A DNA stretch of 64,000 nt from Deferrivibrio essentukiensis. Its GTDB lineage: Bacteria; Chrysiogenota; Deferribacteres; Deferribacterales; Deferrivibrionaceae. The stretch's first letter is position 1; every line of letters starts with the position of its first letter. The notes under the pieces are model-generated. The model searched no databases and had not been told where the DNA came from. It saw only the letters and a program-made list of their open reading frames with translations. Positions 43,379-53,700 of the stretch are shown one piece after another. The position numbers and the translations under genes were made by a program. The stretch lies in NCBI RefSeq assembly GCF_020480685.1, contig NZ_JAJAFU010000007.1, forward strand, positions 20,117-84,116, in the 5' to 3' direction.

Positions 43379-45079
43379 TTAATTGTGTTTTTCGTACAAT
43401 GTAATTTCAAATGTATTACCAAGGAATTTGTTTTTATCAACTTTGATTTTTCCGTGGTATAGTTCTGTAATATGTTTTACGATAGAAAGACCAAGCCCTG
43501 TACCTGCATTGGCTTTATTTCTCGATTTTGAGCCGGTGTAAAATCGCTCAAAAATTCGCTCCTTTTCACTTTCAGGAATAATAGGCCCAAAATCAGAAAC
43601 TTTGATCAATATTTTCCTGTCAAGTTTAGATATTTCAGCAATCACTTTATTACCGGTTGAATATTTAATAGCATTATCCAGTAAATTTTTAAGAAGACTT
43701 TGCAAGTGTTCATATTCTATATAAACTGATTCATTATCAAAATTTAATTCAATATCTTTGCCTGAATCTGCGTAATATTCACTTATATCGTGTTTAAAAA
43801 TTGTAAGGTTTACCGGCTCACTTACGGCAAAGTTTTCGCCTATTGTTTCTAATTTGTGCACTTTTAATATATCATCAATCAGGTTGTTTAATCTGATTGA
43901 TGAGTCGTATATCTTTTTTGAAAATTTGCTTAGTGTGGGTCTATCCAAATCACTATTTTCTGCAATAGTTTCAGCATAGCCTAAAATCATTGCGATAGGT
44001 GTTTTGAGTTCGTGAGATATGTTTCCCACAAGCTCCGTCTTAAATGTCTCATATGAAATTTTTTCCGATATATCCTTAATTACTATCAGCTTATAGTTTT
44101 CAATTATTTTGACGTATACCTCTGTAAATAGGTTTTTATATTTTTCTACAACTATATTATTTTCAGGAAGGTTACCGATTTTGCTAAAAAAATTTATTGT
44201 ATCCATATCGGAGCTAAGGTTAAGTAAGTTTTTGTTTAATGTTTTAATATTAAACATTTTTACTCCAGATTCATTTATGTGTAATAGTTCATTTTTATTA
44301 TTTAAAAGCAATATGGATTCGTTCATTATGGAGAGTATGAAGTTTAGTCTTTGCTCGGAGTCAGCAAGTTCTTTTTGTTTATTTAGCATTATATGGTAAA
44401 TTTTGTATATTAATGAAGATATTCTTGACATCGTTTTATCTTTAAACTCGGGAAAATGAATTTCTTTTTCCCCTTTTTCAATATGATTAGCGATATAATC
44501 AAGCCTTTGAACTGGCACACTTATTAATTTAGCCAGATAAAGCGCAATTATTAAAATTGCAAGTGTCAATATGATGATAAAGTTTATAAATGGTAGGGTA
44601 AATTTTTTTGAAAAGTCTGTCAAAAATTCAAACGGGTAAGCTATCCTGACAACTTTATCATCGATTATTTTAGCATAGTAGATTAGACTTTTGTTAATAG
44701 TATTGCTATATCTTTGATAGCTTCCGACCCCTTTTAATAGGGCAGCCTTTACTTCAGGTCTATTGAGGTGATTATCGAGATTTTTTATCTCTTCATATTT
44801 TACGCTATTATCAAGGAGTACTTTCCCTGAGTTTTTATCAATAATTGTAATTCGGATTAGGGATTTTTTATAAAGTGTTTCTAATTTTTCGTAAGTTTGT
44901 TTATTTAAATTGTGTATATCCAAATCGTTTGTTATTAGAGACAAATTAGTTTCAAGCTCAGCTTCTATTTGTTCAGTTGAAAGTTTATTAATTTTTTGTG
45001 TAGTAAAATAAAATCCCGTAAAAGTTACAAGGAAAATAGGTAGAGAAATAATAAGAAAAATTTTTAGAAAAGATTTCAT
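43379..45079 (-). CDS. phoR: phosphate-sensing histidine kinase PhoR
   Basis: A 566-residue membrane kinase. Two helices (about 5-25 and 163-185) frame a periplasmic domain of about 135 residues; then a HAMP-like region, a PAS-like stretch (QRLNFILSIMNESILLLNNKNELLHINESGVKMF), H box VGNISHELKTPIAMILGYAETI, N box LLKNLLDNAIKYS and G box GTGLGLSIVKHITELYHG. Length and domains match PhoR of the PhoR-PhoB type with an external domain. Its ATG shares one base with the phoB stop. Signal is probably relayed through PstB/PhoU. Confidence 0.9.
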   Translation of the reverse strand: MKSFLKIFLIISLPIFLVTFTGFYFTTQKINKLSTEQIEAELETNLSLITNDLDIHNLNKQTYEKLETLYKKSLIRITIIDKNSGKVLLDNSVKYEEIKNLDNHLNRPEVKAALLKGVGSYQRYSNTINKSLIYYAKIIDDKVVRIAYPFEFLTDFSKKFTLPFINFIIILTLAILIIALYLAKLISVPVQRLDYIANHIEKGEKEIHFPEFKDKTMSRISSLIYKIYHIMLNKQKELADSEQRLNFILSIMNESILLLNNKNELLHINESGVKMFNIKTLNKNLLNLSSDMDTINFFSKIGNLPENNIVVEKYKNLFTEVYVKIIENYKLIVIKDISEKISYETFKTELVGNISHELKTPIAMILGYAETIAENSDLDRPTLSKFSKKIYDSSIRLNNLIDDILKVHKLETIGENFAVSEPVNLTIFKHDISEYYADSGKDIELNFDNESVYIEYEHLQSLLKNLLDNAIKYSTGNKVIAEISKLDRKILIKVSDFGPIIPESEKERIFERFYTGSKSRNKANAGTGLGLSIVKHITELYHGKIKVDKNKFLGNTFEITLYEKHN

Positions 45080-45750
45080 TATTCTACCTTATAACCGATT
45101 TTTGGGACAGATTTGATTATATCCCCTTTATCTTTTAATTTTTTTCTTAGGGAAGAAATGTGGGAATCAACAGTCCTTGTGTATACATCAGCATCATACC
45201 CCCATATATTGGTAAGTAATTGATTTCTGGTAAATACCCTTTTCGGATTGGATATTAGAAGTTGTAAAAGTTCAAACTCTTTCAAAGTAAGTTCAATTTG
45301 CTCACTCTCTATTTTTGCAATTCTAAGTGATTTATCTAACTCTATTCCGCAGTAGGAAATAATGTTAGAGTCAATATTAGATTTTCTTTTTAAAATAACT
45401 TTAATCTTTGCTATTAGTATTTTTATACTAAACGGTTTGGTAATAAAGTCTTCTGCACCGCTTTCAAGGGCACTTACAATATCAGTTTCTGAATTTTTAG
45501 CAGAAACTATAATGACTGGTACAAGTCTAAACATAGAATTGCTTTTGATAAGTTTCAAAAATTGTTGTCCTTTAAGCCCGGGAAGCATTAAGTCCAAAAG
45601 AATTATATCAGGAATAAACTCTTCAAGTATCATAAGTCCGTAATTGGCATCTTGGACTGCTTCTACTTGAAATCCCTCTTTTTCAAGATTAAATTTGAGA
45701 ATCTCTCTTAAATCTTCTTCATCTTCTATAATGAGTATTTTACTGCTCAT
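45079..45750 (-). CDS. phoB: phosphate regulon response regulator PhoB
   Basis: A 223-residue OmpR/PhoB-type regulator. Receiver: KILIIEDEEDLREIL (acidic pocket), phosphoacceptor Asp in DIILLDLMLPG, switch Lys in FITKPFS. DNA-binding winged helix: LTLKEFELLQLLISNPKRVFTRNQLLTNIWGY and RTVDSHISSLRKKL with the terminal VPKIGYKVE. It overlaps the phoU end by 11 bases. Two candidate target boxes are at 39014 and 46476. Confidence 0.93.
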   Translation of the reverse strand: MSSKILIIEDEEDLREILKFNLEKEGFQVEAVQDANYGLMILEEFIPDIILLDLMLPGLKGQQFLKLIKSNSMFRLVPVIIVSAKNSETDIVSALESGAEDFITKPFSIKILIAKIKVILKRKSNIDSNIISYCGIELDKSLRIAKIESEQIELTLKEFELLQLLISNPKRVFTRNQLLTNIWGYDADVYTRTVDSHISSLRKKLKDKGDIIKSVPKIGYKVE

Positions 45751-46420
45751 AATTCTCCATTATTTCATTAATATTCTTATGTTTTATATTTTTACCAGTA
45801 TTCATAAAGTAAACCATTTCACAAATATTTGTAGAGTGATCAGCAATCCTTTCAATACTTCTGACTATAAACATCAGTGAAATTGCCACACTTGTTTTTC
45901 TGATATCTTCCGCAATATAGGTCAGTAGCTCTCTTAGTATCTGTTTGTGCAAATTATCTATAATATCATCCTGTTTGATTGTTGTTAAAGCGAGTGTGAC
46001 ATCCCTATTGAAGAAAGCAGAAAGAGAGGCTTGAATCATTTCCATAGTTATTTTTGCCATTCGAGGGAGGTCTATATATGGCTTTATGGGTGGATATTGG
46101 TTAATATTTCTAACCTCTTTGGCGATATCTACACAGTGGTCACCAATTCTTTCTAAGTCAACAATTATCCTTAAAACGGTTGTAATATATCTTAAATCAA
46201 TAGCTTTAGGTTCATAAAGGGCAAGAATTGTCAGACATTTTTCATCGATTAAAGAGTCTATGGCGTCCACCTCATCATCCATTTTGATTACATTTTCTGC
46301 AAGTGGAGTGTCTGATTCTACTAAAGATTGCATAGATTTCTCAAGCATTTGAGTTACTTTGCTACTCATTTCAGCAAGCTGTGCTTTAATTTCCAATATT
46401 TCATGTTCTAATTTTTTCAT
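45740..46420 (-). CDS. phoU: phosphate signalling protein PhoU
   Basis: A 226-residue protein of two repeated three-helix bundles with metal-binding E(D)xxxD motifs: VIKMDDEVDAIDSLIDEKCLTIL in the first and IKQDDIIDNLHKQILREL in the second. LRYITTVLRIIVDLERIGDHCVDIAKEVRNI and LMFIVRSIERIADHSTNICEMVYF are the matching conserved helices. It restrains PstSCAB and PhoR when phosphate is ample. It heads phoU-phoB-phoR behind its own Pho box, with AGAGG before the ATG. Confidence 0.95.
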   Translation of the reverse strand: MKKLEHEILEIKAQLAEMSSKVTQMLEKSMQSLVESDTPLAENVIKMDDEVDAIDSLIDEKCLTILALYEPKAIDLRYITTVLRIIVDLERIGDHCVDIAKEVRNINQYPPIKPYIDLPRMAKITMEMIQASLSAFFNRDVTLALTTIKQDDIIDNLHKQILRELLTYIAEDIRKTSVAISLMFIVRSIERIADHSTNICEMVYFMNTGKNIKHKNINEIMENYEQ

Positions 46421-46475
46421 AATTACCTCTTTTTATATAAATAATACTATTTATATAAAAGTTTTAAAAGTGAAA

Positions 46476-46514
46476 TGATTAGAAAGTGTGAAAGTTTTGT
46501 AAAATAGTTGTAAA
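46476..46514 (-). promoter_or_regulatory. Pho box upstream of phoU-phoB-phoR
   Basis: On the minus strand TTTACA (46514), TTTACA (46503), TTCACA (46492) and TAATCA (46481) repeat at exactly 11 bases. The last is the weakest. AT-rich -10 candidates follow downstream. The layout copies the one before pstS, implying positive autoregulation. Confidence 0.78.
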
Positions 46515-46534
46515 ATTATAGACTATTAAAAGGG

Positions 46535-46556
46535 AAGGGGTAAAGATTTACCCCTT
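46535..46556 (-). terminator. terminator after the PpiC/SurA-like gene
   Basis: AAGGGGTAAA and its complement form a ten-base stem with a two-base loop, 12 bases past the stop at 46568; on the minus strand CCCTTTT follows. Confidence 0.7.
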
Positions 46557-46567
46557 TTGAATTTTGA

Positions 46568-47500
46568 TTACTTAGCGTATTCTATTTTTGCTGATAATCT
46601 ATTTTTTTCGATTATGTCATCAAGTAACTTTTTAGTTTTTTCTGAAACTATAATATTTTTCACATCTTCTTTTACTTCTTCATAAGTGAGTTGTTTTTCA
46701 GGTTTTTTATCAGTAACTTTCAAAATATGATATCCGAATCTTGACTTAAAAGGTTTTGAAATTTCGTCTTTGTTCATTTTAAAAGCTTCATCTTCAAACT
46801 CTTGCACCATTTTGCCTCTTGAGAAATAACCCAAATCTCCACCTTGCTGAGCTGAGCCATCTTCAGAATATTTTTTTGCAGCTTCGGCAAAGTCAAGACC
46901 ACCTTTAATCTCTTTATAAATCTTATTGATAGTTTCTTCAGCCTTTTTTTCATCTTTATTATTAGTCAAAATAATAATGTGGGACGCTCTTACCTGCTCT
47001 TGCTGTTTAAATTGTGCTTTATTTTGTTCGTAATATTCCTTTATTTCCTTATCACTGACGTTAACTTTTTCTGATTGTGATTTTACAAAATCCTGAAGAA
47101 TAATATTTTTACCGATATTATCTTTAATTTCCTTTTCCGTTAATCCTCTATCGTTGAGATATTTTTGAAAATCTTGTTCATTTTTGAAGGTTTTTTTGAT
47201 TTTTTCATACTCTGCGTCAACAGATTTTTTTATATCCCCTTTTACGTTGTTTTGAGCAGACATATATAACAGTTCCCTTTTTATAAGATTTTCCAAAATA
47301 CTTTTCTTAAGAGCTACCACCTGAGGGTCCTGCATATTAAGACTTGAAGGCATAATACCTTGTCTCATTAGCATGTTGCCAAATACACCGTCAACTTCGC
47401 TGCTGTCTATTTTAATCTTACCATTTATTGTGGCAAGAGTTTGAGCAAAAATAGCAGTAGCTAAGGCTAAAAACATCAAAGTTAAAAAAATCTTTTTCAT
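46568..47500 (-). CDS. periplasmic parvulin-type peptidyl-prolyl isomerase (SurA/PpiC-like)
   Basis: A 310-residue exported chaperone. Signal peptide 1-19 (FLTLMFLALATAIFA), a SurA-type N-terminal helical domain (about 20-160, ATINGKIKIDSSEVD and LIKRELLYMSAQNNVKG), then a parvulin domain (about 172-265: VRASHIIILTN, FAEAAKKYSEDGSAQQGGDLGYFSRGKMVQEFEDEAFKM, SRFGYHILKVTDKKP). It helps outer-membrane proteins fold, in keeping with LptD and the TolC-like protein here. ATG at 47500 has AAGGAG upstream; a GTG two codons before is less likely. Confidence 0.92.
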   Translation of the reverse strand: MKKIFLTLMFLALATAIFAQTLATINGKIKIDSSEVDGVFGNMLMRQGIMPSSLNMQDPQVVALKKSILENLIKRELLYMSAQNNVKGDIKKSVDAEYEKIKKTFKNEQDFQKYLNDRGLTEKEIKDNIGKNIILQDFVKSQSEKVNVSDKEIKEYYEQNKAQFKQQEQVRASHIIILTNNKDEKKAEETINKIYKEIKGGLDFAEAAKKYSEDGSAQQGGDLGYFSRGKMVQEFEDEAFKMNKDEISKPFKSRFGYHILKVTDKKPEKQLTYEEVKEDVKNIIVSEKTKKLLDDIIEKNRLSAKIEYAK

Positions 47501-47587
47501 AAACACATCTCCTTATTATTTCATATATAATTGATTTTGGCTCAATATAGAGTATAATAGATTTAAAAGCAATTAAAAGGTTCATGA

Positions 47588-48478
47588 ATGAGATATCATA
47601 GTTTAAATAGTTATTACAGAAATAAGTATGGCGGAAAGGTCAGAAAAATTTCAATTGATGCAGGATTTACGTGCCCAAACCGAGATGGATTAAAGGGGGT
47701 AGGGGGATGTATTTACTGCGATGTGAGCTCTTTTGTTCACGTCCCTAAAGGTGAAATTGAAAGGCAAGTAAGAATTCAAATTGAAAAATTAAACAATAAA
47801 GGGGTGGATAAGTTTACCATTTATTTTCAATCATATTCAAATACTTACGGAAAAATAGAAGATATCGTTTCAAAGATTGATGAAGCTCTTATAGATGACA
47901 GAATAGTTGAGGTTGCCATAGGTACGAGACCGGATGTAGTTGAAAACAATAAACTTGAAACAATTAAAGAAAGATATTCAAGATATGACATAGTTTTTGA
48001 ACTTGGTTTACAATCGATACACAACACTACATTGGAGCTTATAAACAGAGGGCATACCTTTGAAGAGTTTGATGAAGCGGTTGATAGAGTTAAAAGCTTT
48101 GGGTTTAAGGTTTGTACACATATAATTTTTGGTTTACCATTTGAAACAAAGGAAATGATGCTTGAAACTGTCAAATATTTATCGGAAAAAAGAGTAGATT
48201 TTATCAAATTTCACCATCTCCACGTTTTAAAAGGGACAAAGCTTGAAAGTATGCTTGTTGATGAAAAAATTAAACTTCTTAGTGAAGATGAATATATTGA
48301 AATACTTTCAGATTCAATAAAAATTTTGGGCAAGAATATTGTTATTTCAAGACTTGTGGGGGATTCGCCAAAAGAAATTACTTTAGCTCCAAAATGGCCT
48401 GTAAGTAAATTAAAGTTTCTAAACAAATTGAATAATTATTTAGATGAAAAAGATATTTATCAGGGTAAAGGGGATTGA
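47588..48478 (+). CDS. radical SAM protein (TIGR01212/YhcC family)
   Basis: A 296-residue radical SAM enzyme. The cluster motif is CX11CX2C (FTCPNRDGLKGVGGCIYC), the variant spacing of the YhcC/TIGR01212 group, not CX3CX2C. Other blocks: IYFQSYSNTYG, IGTRPDVV, ELGLQSIHNTTLELINRGHTFEEF and THIIFGLPFETKEMMLETVKYL. Some members of the group are now linked to tRNA or sulfur chemistry, but the reaction is not established to my knowledge. It overlaps nothing upstream; the next gene starts one base past its stop. Confidence 0.9.
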   Translation: MRYHSLNSYYRNKYGGKVRKISIDAGFTCPNRDGLKGVGGCIYCDVSSFVHVPKGEIERQVRIQIEKLNNKGVDKFTIYFQSYSNTYGKIEDIVSKIDEALIDDRIVEVAIGTRPDVVENNKLETIKERYSRYDIVFELGLQSIHNTTLELINRGHTFEEFDEAVDRVKSFGFKVCTHIIFGLPFETKEMMLETVKYLSEKRVDFIKFHHLHVLKGTKLESMLVDEKIKLLSEDEYIEILSDSIKILGKNIVISRLVGDSPKEITLAPKWPVSKLKFLNKLNNYLDEKDIYQGKGD

Positions 48479-48479
48479 T

Positions 48480-49886
48480 TTGCATTACATTCTTACGATA
48501 TTTCTAGAGTATTTTAGCTTAATATTAACTATTTTTTTGGTACTTGTAGTATTATCTAAAAGGAAAGAGGCAAGGGCTACTTTAGCTTGGGTTATATTAA
48601 TAATCTTTTTGCCGTATTTTGGAGCAATCCTCTATATAATTTTTGGTAATCCGCGCCTTAAGATGATAGAGCGAAAACTTAAAAGGAAAGCAGACATAAA
48701 GTATTCAATTACAAGTGAAGTTACAGATGAATACAAGACCTGCATGATAGGTAATCAGGTGACCAAAATTAATGGAATTAGCCCTTATTTATGCTCAAAC
48801 TTAGAGTTTTTAAACAGTGCATCAATTAAATATACAAAGCTTGCCGAAGATATTCTTGCGGCAAAAGAATATATTTTGCTTGAGTATTATGTTTTTAGGC
48901 AGGATGAGACGGGTAAGTTTTTCTTAAATCTTTTGACAAAAAAGTTAAAAGACGGAGTGAAAGTTTATCTTTTATATGACGGTGTGGGTGCTATAGGGTT
49001 GACACTTAAAAGGACATTGAAAAGATTTAAAGAAAATGGTGGAAAAGCAGCAGCATTTTTATCCCCTTTTAATGTTAAGTTTTTTACAAGGGTAAATTTC
49101 AGAAACCATCGTAAAGTTGCAATTATTGACGGAAAAATATGTTATTTGGGTGGAATAAATATAGGGAATGAATATATAGGTGACCTGTTGAAAGGTTCAG
49201 ATTGGATTGATGCCCATATAAGATTTTCGGGGGAAGCTGTTGTGTCTATATTAGAGCTATTTGTTGAGGATTGGTTTTTTACGACAGGGGAGGATATCAG
49301 TGACGTTATTAAAAGACCTGAATTAAATATGAAAGGTGACACATCGGTTCATTTGTTGCCTTCAGGTCCTAATGAAGAATTATCAATGATATACAGCTCT
49401 TTATTTGCTTTGATTAGTGGTGCGAAAAAAAATATAAATATCTTAACTCCATATCTTGTCCCGGATGAGCCTATACTTGAACTTTTGAAGTTTACTGCCA
49501 GAAAAGGGGTGGAAATTAATATCGTTTGTCCGGGGAAAAACAATCATCCTTTCGTAGCAGCAGCCGGTAGGTCTTATTATGAAGATTTACTTAAAAATGG
49601 AGTAAATATTTATGAAACATCAAACACAATGCTCCATGCAAAGATTATTACAGTAGATGATAGGATTACACTTATAGGGTCTGCAAATATTGATTACAGA
49701 AGTTTTAAGCTAAATTTCGAGCTTAGTGCCCTTATTTACAAAGAGCGATTTACTGAAAATGTTTTAAGATTTATTGATAAATACAAATCTGAGAGTATAT
49801 TGATATCAACAGAACGTATTAAAAATAAAAGGATACATCTTAAAATATATGAAAGTGTATGTCGTACACTTTCACCTGTTTTGTAA
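48480..49886 (+). CDS. cls: cardiolipin synthase (phospholipase D family)
   Basis: A 468-residue membrane enzyme joining two phosphatidylglycerols. Two N-terminal helices (LTIFLEYFSLILTIFLVLVVL and LAWVILIIFLPYFGAILYIIFG), then two HKD sites: NHRKVAIIDGKICYLGG and HAKIITVDDRITLIGSANIDYRSF. I prefer the TTG start at 48480 because GGGG lies six bases upstream and the protein then begins as other Cls proteins do; an in-frame ATG at 48444 would overlap the radical SAM gene by 35 bases. The 3' end overlaps rarD by 15 bases in the convergent direction. Confidence 0.9.
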   Translation: MHYILTIFLEYFSLILTIFLVLVVLSKRKEARATLAWVILIIFLPYFGAILYIIFGNPRLKMIERKLKRKADIKYSITSEVTDEYKTCMIGNQVTKINGISPYLCSNLEFLNSASIKYTKLAEDILAAKEYILLEYYVFRQDETGKFFLNLLTKKLKDGVKVYLLYDGVGAIGLTLKRTLKRFKENGGKAAAFLSPFNVKFFTRVNFRNHRKVAIIDGKICYLGGINIGNEYIGDLLKGSDWIDAHIRFSGEAVVSILELFVEDWFFTTGEDISDVIKRPELNMKGDTSVHLLPSGPNEELSMIYSSLFALISGAKKNINILTPYLVPDEPILELLKFTARKGVEINIVCPGKNNHPFVAAAGRSYYEDLLKNGVNIYETSNTMLHAKIITVDDRITLIGSANIDYRSFKLNFELSALIYKERFTENVLRFIDKYKSESILISTERIKNKRIHLKIYESVCRTLSPVL

Positions 49887-50768
49887 ATAATGACTCTTTC
49901 TGTATTCAGCTAAAATAGATGTAGATGAGAATAAAGCAACTGCAATCCAAATCAATATAAAAGCGAAAAGATGGTAAATTGAAAATTCTTCTTTAAATAT
50001 AAAGACCCCTAATAAAAAGTTTATTGTCGGTCCAATATATTGCAGCATACCAACAGTTGAAAGATTTATGTTTCTAACAGCTTGAGCAAATAGAAGAAGA
50101 GGGGTAGATGTTACTACTCCGGCACCAATAAGTAAAAATTTATAGTAAGGGCTTAGTATTAAAAAATTATTTGCATTATTACTGGTAAGATAGAGAAAGT
50201 ATATGCCTGCAGGGATAATCAAAATGATTGTTTCTACCTGAAGCCCCATAATAGGCCCAAGGTTTGAGATTTTCCTTAACCCGCCATAAATAGCAAAACT
50301 TAAAGAAAGTGTAATAGCTATCCAGGGGAATCTACCATATCCGAAAGTTAAAATAAGTACACCAAAAGTAGCTGTAACTATAGCGGCAATTTGAACCCTT
50401 GTTAGGGTTTCTTTGAAAAATACTTTACCTATCAACACACTTATAAGCGGATTAATATAGTATCCCAAGCTTGATTCAATTACATAATTGTTGTTAACAG
50501 CCCAAATGTAAAGTAGCCAATTACCACCTACAAAGAGCCCGCTTAAAATAGAAATTTTTAGGTTTTTAATTTTAAAAGCGTTTAAAAATTCCTTAAATCT
50601 TTTTTGAAAGAGGATTATGATGAATAAAAAAATTGTAGACCATATAATTCTATGAGTTAATATTTCAAATGCAGGCACAACCTTTAAAAGTTTCCAATAC
50701 AGGGGGAGAAAACCCCATATCAAAAACGCTCCTATTGCAGAAAAAAGCCCATTTGTTTTCTTATTCAT
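49872..50768 (-). CDS. rarD: RarD-type EamA/DMT permease
   Basis: A 298-residue protein with ten helices in two EamA repeats. Start GLFSAIGAFLIWGFLPLYWKLLKVVPAFEILTHRIIWS and the later GGNWLLYIWAVNNNYVIESSLGYYINPL are diagnostic of RarD. It exports or imports an unknown small molecule, and in E. coli the locus name comes from chloramphenicol sensitivity. Its ATG overlaps the end of the RND pump gene (ATGA), so it is the last gene of the efflux operon. Confidence 0.9.
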   Translation of the reverse strand: MNKKTNGLFSAIGAFLIWGFLPLYWKLLKVVPAFEILTHRIIWSTIFLFIIILFQKRFKEFLNAFKIKNLKISILSGLFVGGNWLLYIWAVNNNYVIESSLGYYINPLISVLIGKVFFKETLTRVQIAAIVTATFGVLILTFGYGRFPWIAITLSLSFAIYGGLRKISNLGPIMGLQVETIILIIPAGIYFLYLTSNNANNFLILSPYYKFLLIGAGVVTSTPLLLFAQAVRNINLSTVGMLQYIGPTINFLLGVFIFKEEFSIYHLFAFILIWIAVALFSSTSILAEYRKSHYLQNR

Positions 50769-53700
50769 CTAAAAATTTTCTTAAGAAAATGTTTTATGTC
50801 CTCCAGGACAATGTATAGTGAAGGGACAAGGACAAGTGTAATCATTGTGGCAAAAAGGATTCCAAATCCGAGAGATATAGCCATAGGTATTAAAAATCTT
50901 GCCTGCCTTGATGTTTCAAAAATCATAGGCATAAGGCCAAAGAAGGTTGTAAGCGTAGTTAGCATAACTGGCCTAAATCTTTGCACACCTGCATCAACTA
51001 CTGCCCTGTAAGGGTATAGACCTTCTTTTATCTTGTTGTTTGCAAGGTCAATTAATACAAGTGAGTCATTAACGACCACACCTGAGAAAGCTACTATCCC
51101 CATTATACTTACAAGGCTTAAGGAATAACCCATTATTATATGCCCTATTACAGCCCCTATTATACCAAATGGTATACTTATCATTATAATCGCCGGCTGA
51201 AAATAACTTTTAAAAGGGATTGCAAGCACGACGTAAATACCTAACAGAGCAAAAAGCAATCCTCTAAAAAGTGCGTCAGTGCTTTCTCTCCTGTCGGCCT
51301 CTTTACCTTCAAGGCTAAAAGTAAGCCCCTGGTATTTCTCAGATAGTTTTGGAAATATTTTTGTTTTTATTTCTGAGATAATCTCTTGAGCCCTTTTTTG
51401 CGGAGTAACATCTGCTGATACAGTTACGACTCTTTTGTTATTAGTCCTGTTAATTGAGGTGTAAGCCCTTGAATATTTAAGATTTGCTATTTCCTTTACA
51501 GGTACCTCTTCACCCGTAGGGGTTTTAATAATCATATTTTCAAATATACTAAGATTTTCTCTGTCATTTTTGCTAAGTCGCACCGTAATTTTAAGCTCGT
51601 TTCGGCCTCTTTGCTGCGTTATAGCCTCATTTCCGTAATATCTGTTTCTTAGCTCTCTTGCAATATAGTTTGGTGTTATACCGAGCATGTAAGCGAGAGG
51701 CTTAAGAGTGATATCTATTTGCTTTTTCCCAAGTGTAAAACCGTCATCAATGTCTGATACGATAGGATATTCATCAAGTGCCTTGGCCAATTCCTTTGCT
51801 GCCATATTTAACGTGTCAGTATTTCTGTGACTTAGTTGCACACTCAGTGCAGAGCCGGAGCCCGGGCCACCAAAGTCTGAAGCAAATTTTAAATTTTCAA
51901 GCCCAGGGATATCTCCAATTTGCTTTCTTAACTTTTCAACAAGCTCATAAGTGTTTACAGGTCTGACATCAGGTGGAGTAAGCAAAATTTGAACCCAAAA
52001 AGTATTATTATTAACATAAGTGAGTGTCCCAGTGGTAAGTTTTTCTCCACCGTTTTCTTTCAATACTTTTGCAGATTTCTTCAAAATATAATCTCTTACT
52101 TTTAAAGTATCTTCTACCGGAGCATCAAGTGGAAGTGTGCCACTTATATATGCAAAGTCAGACTCTACCTTAGGAAATAAAGTAAAGCCAAGTCTACCTG
52201 TTTTCACATATGTAAGAAATATCAATAGTACGCAAATGCCTAATACTATTGTAAAGTATCTGTATTTTAGTGCTAAAATAACTGAAGGTCTGTATGTCTT
52301 GTTGATAAAATTGACAAAACCATTGCTGAATTTTTGTTGGAACTTACTGAAATATTTAAGGAATATATTTTTGGGCTCTTCCTTTTGATGCCCGATATGA
52401 GCCGGAAGAATAAAAACGGACTCAATTAGTGATATTGCAAAAACTGTTATTACTACAGCCGGTATATTTACAAATATTTTACCCATTACCCCAGGAATGA
52501 AAAACATTGGTAAAAAAGCTATCATATTTGTTAAAACACTAAAAACGACCGGAAAAGCAATCTCTTTTGCCCCTTTAATTGCTGCATCCGTAAAGCTCAT
52601 GCCGCTTTGCCTGTAGTAATAAATATTTTCACCTACCACTATTGCATCATCCACAACTATACCAAGGGAAATTATGTAAGCAAAAAGGCTTACCATATTC
52701 AAACTTACATCAAAGGATGGCAAAAAGAGGAATGAACCTAAAAAAGAAATTGGTATTCCTAATGTAACCCAGAACGCAAGTCGCAATTCCAGAAATAGGG
52801 TAAGTAGAATAAATACAAGGGCAAGCCCAAAATAACCGTTTTTTAAAAGAAGATTTATTCTTTGCTTATATATGTCTGATCTGTCATCTGTATAATCTAT
52901 ATAAATCCCTTTTGGGAGCTCTAATTTTAATTTTTCAATAATATTTTTAACCGCATCAGCTACTTGAATAGGGGTTTGTTTGCCTACACGATATACTTTA
53001 ATACCAATAGCAGGCATACCATTATAGTTTAAAAATATGTCATTTTCGTAAAAGCTATCCTGAATTGTTGCTATATCTTTCAAATAAACTATTGAGCCGT
53101 CAGAATTATACTTGATAGGTATATCTTTGAAGTCATCAGCAAAATATTTTTTACCTTTAGACCTTAAAAGGATTTCACCACTTTTTGTTTTTATGCTGCC
53201 GGCAGGCACATCCTTTGAATTAGTGGATATGGCTGTTGCAACATCTCCTATATTTAGATTGTATTTTCTGAGAGTTTCAAGGTCTACATCTATTTTTATT
53301 TCAAGAGGTTTTTCACCTAAAAGCTCAACCATTGTAATATTTTCGTCTTTTAAAAGTTCATCACGAATTAATTCTGTATAATTTCTAAGAACTTTGTCAT
53401 CGACATTGCCATATATTATAGGGGTAATTACTCGGCTGCTTCGAGATGGGATTTCAACAATTGGTTTTTCTACATCTTCAGCAAATGTTGTAATCCTGTC
53501 TACAGCGTTTTTTACATCTTCATAAACCCTTTGTAGTTGTTTCGTTTCTACTACTTCAATACTTACGGTTGCAGACCCTTCGTTAGCAGTGGAATTAACT
53601 TTTTTAATTCCTTCAATATCTTGAATGGCTTCCTCTATTGGCAGTACTACACCCTGTTCCACCTCTTCAGGACTTGCGCCGGGATATACTACGCTAACTC

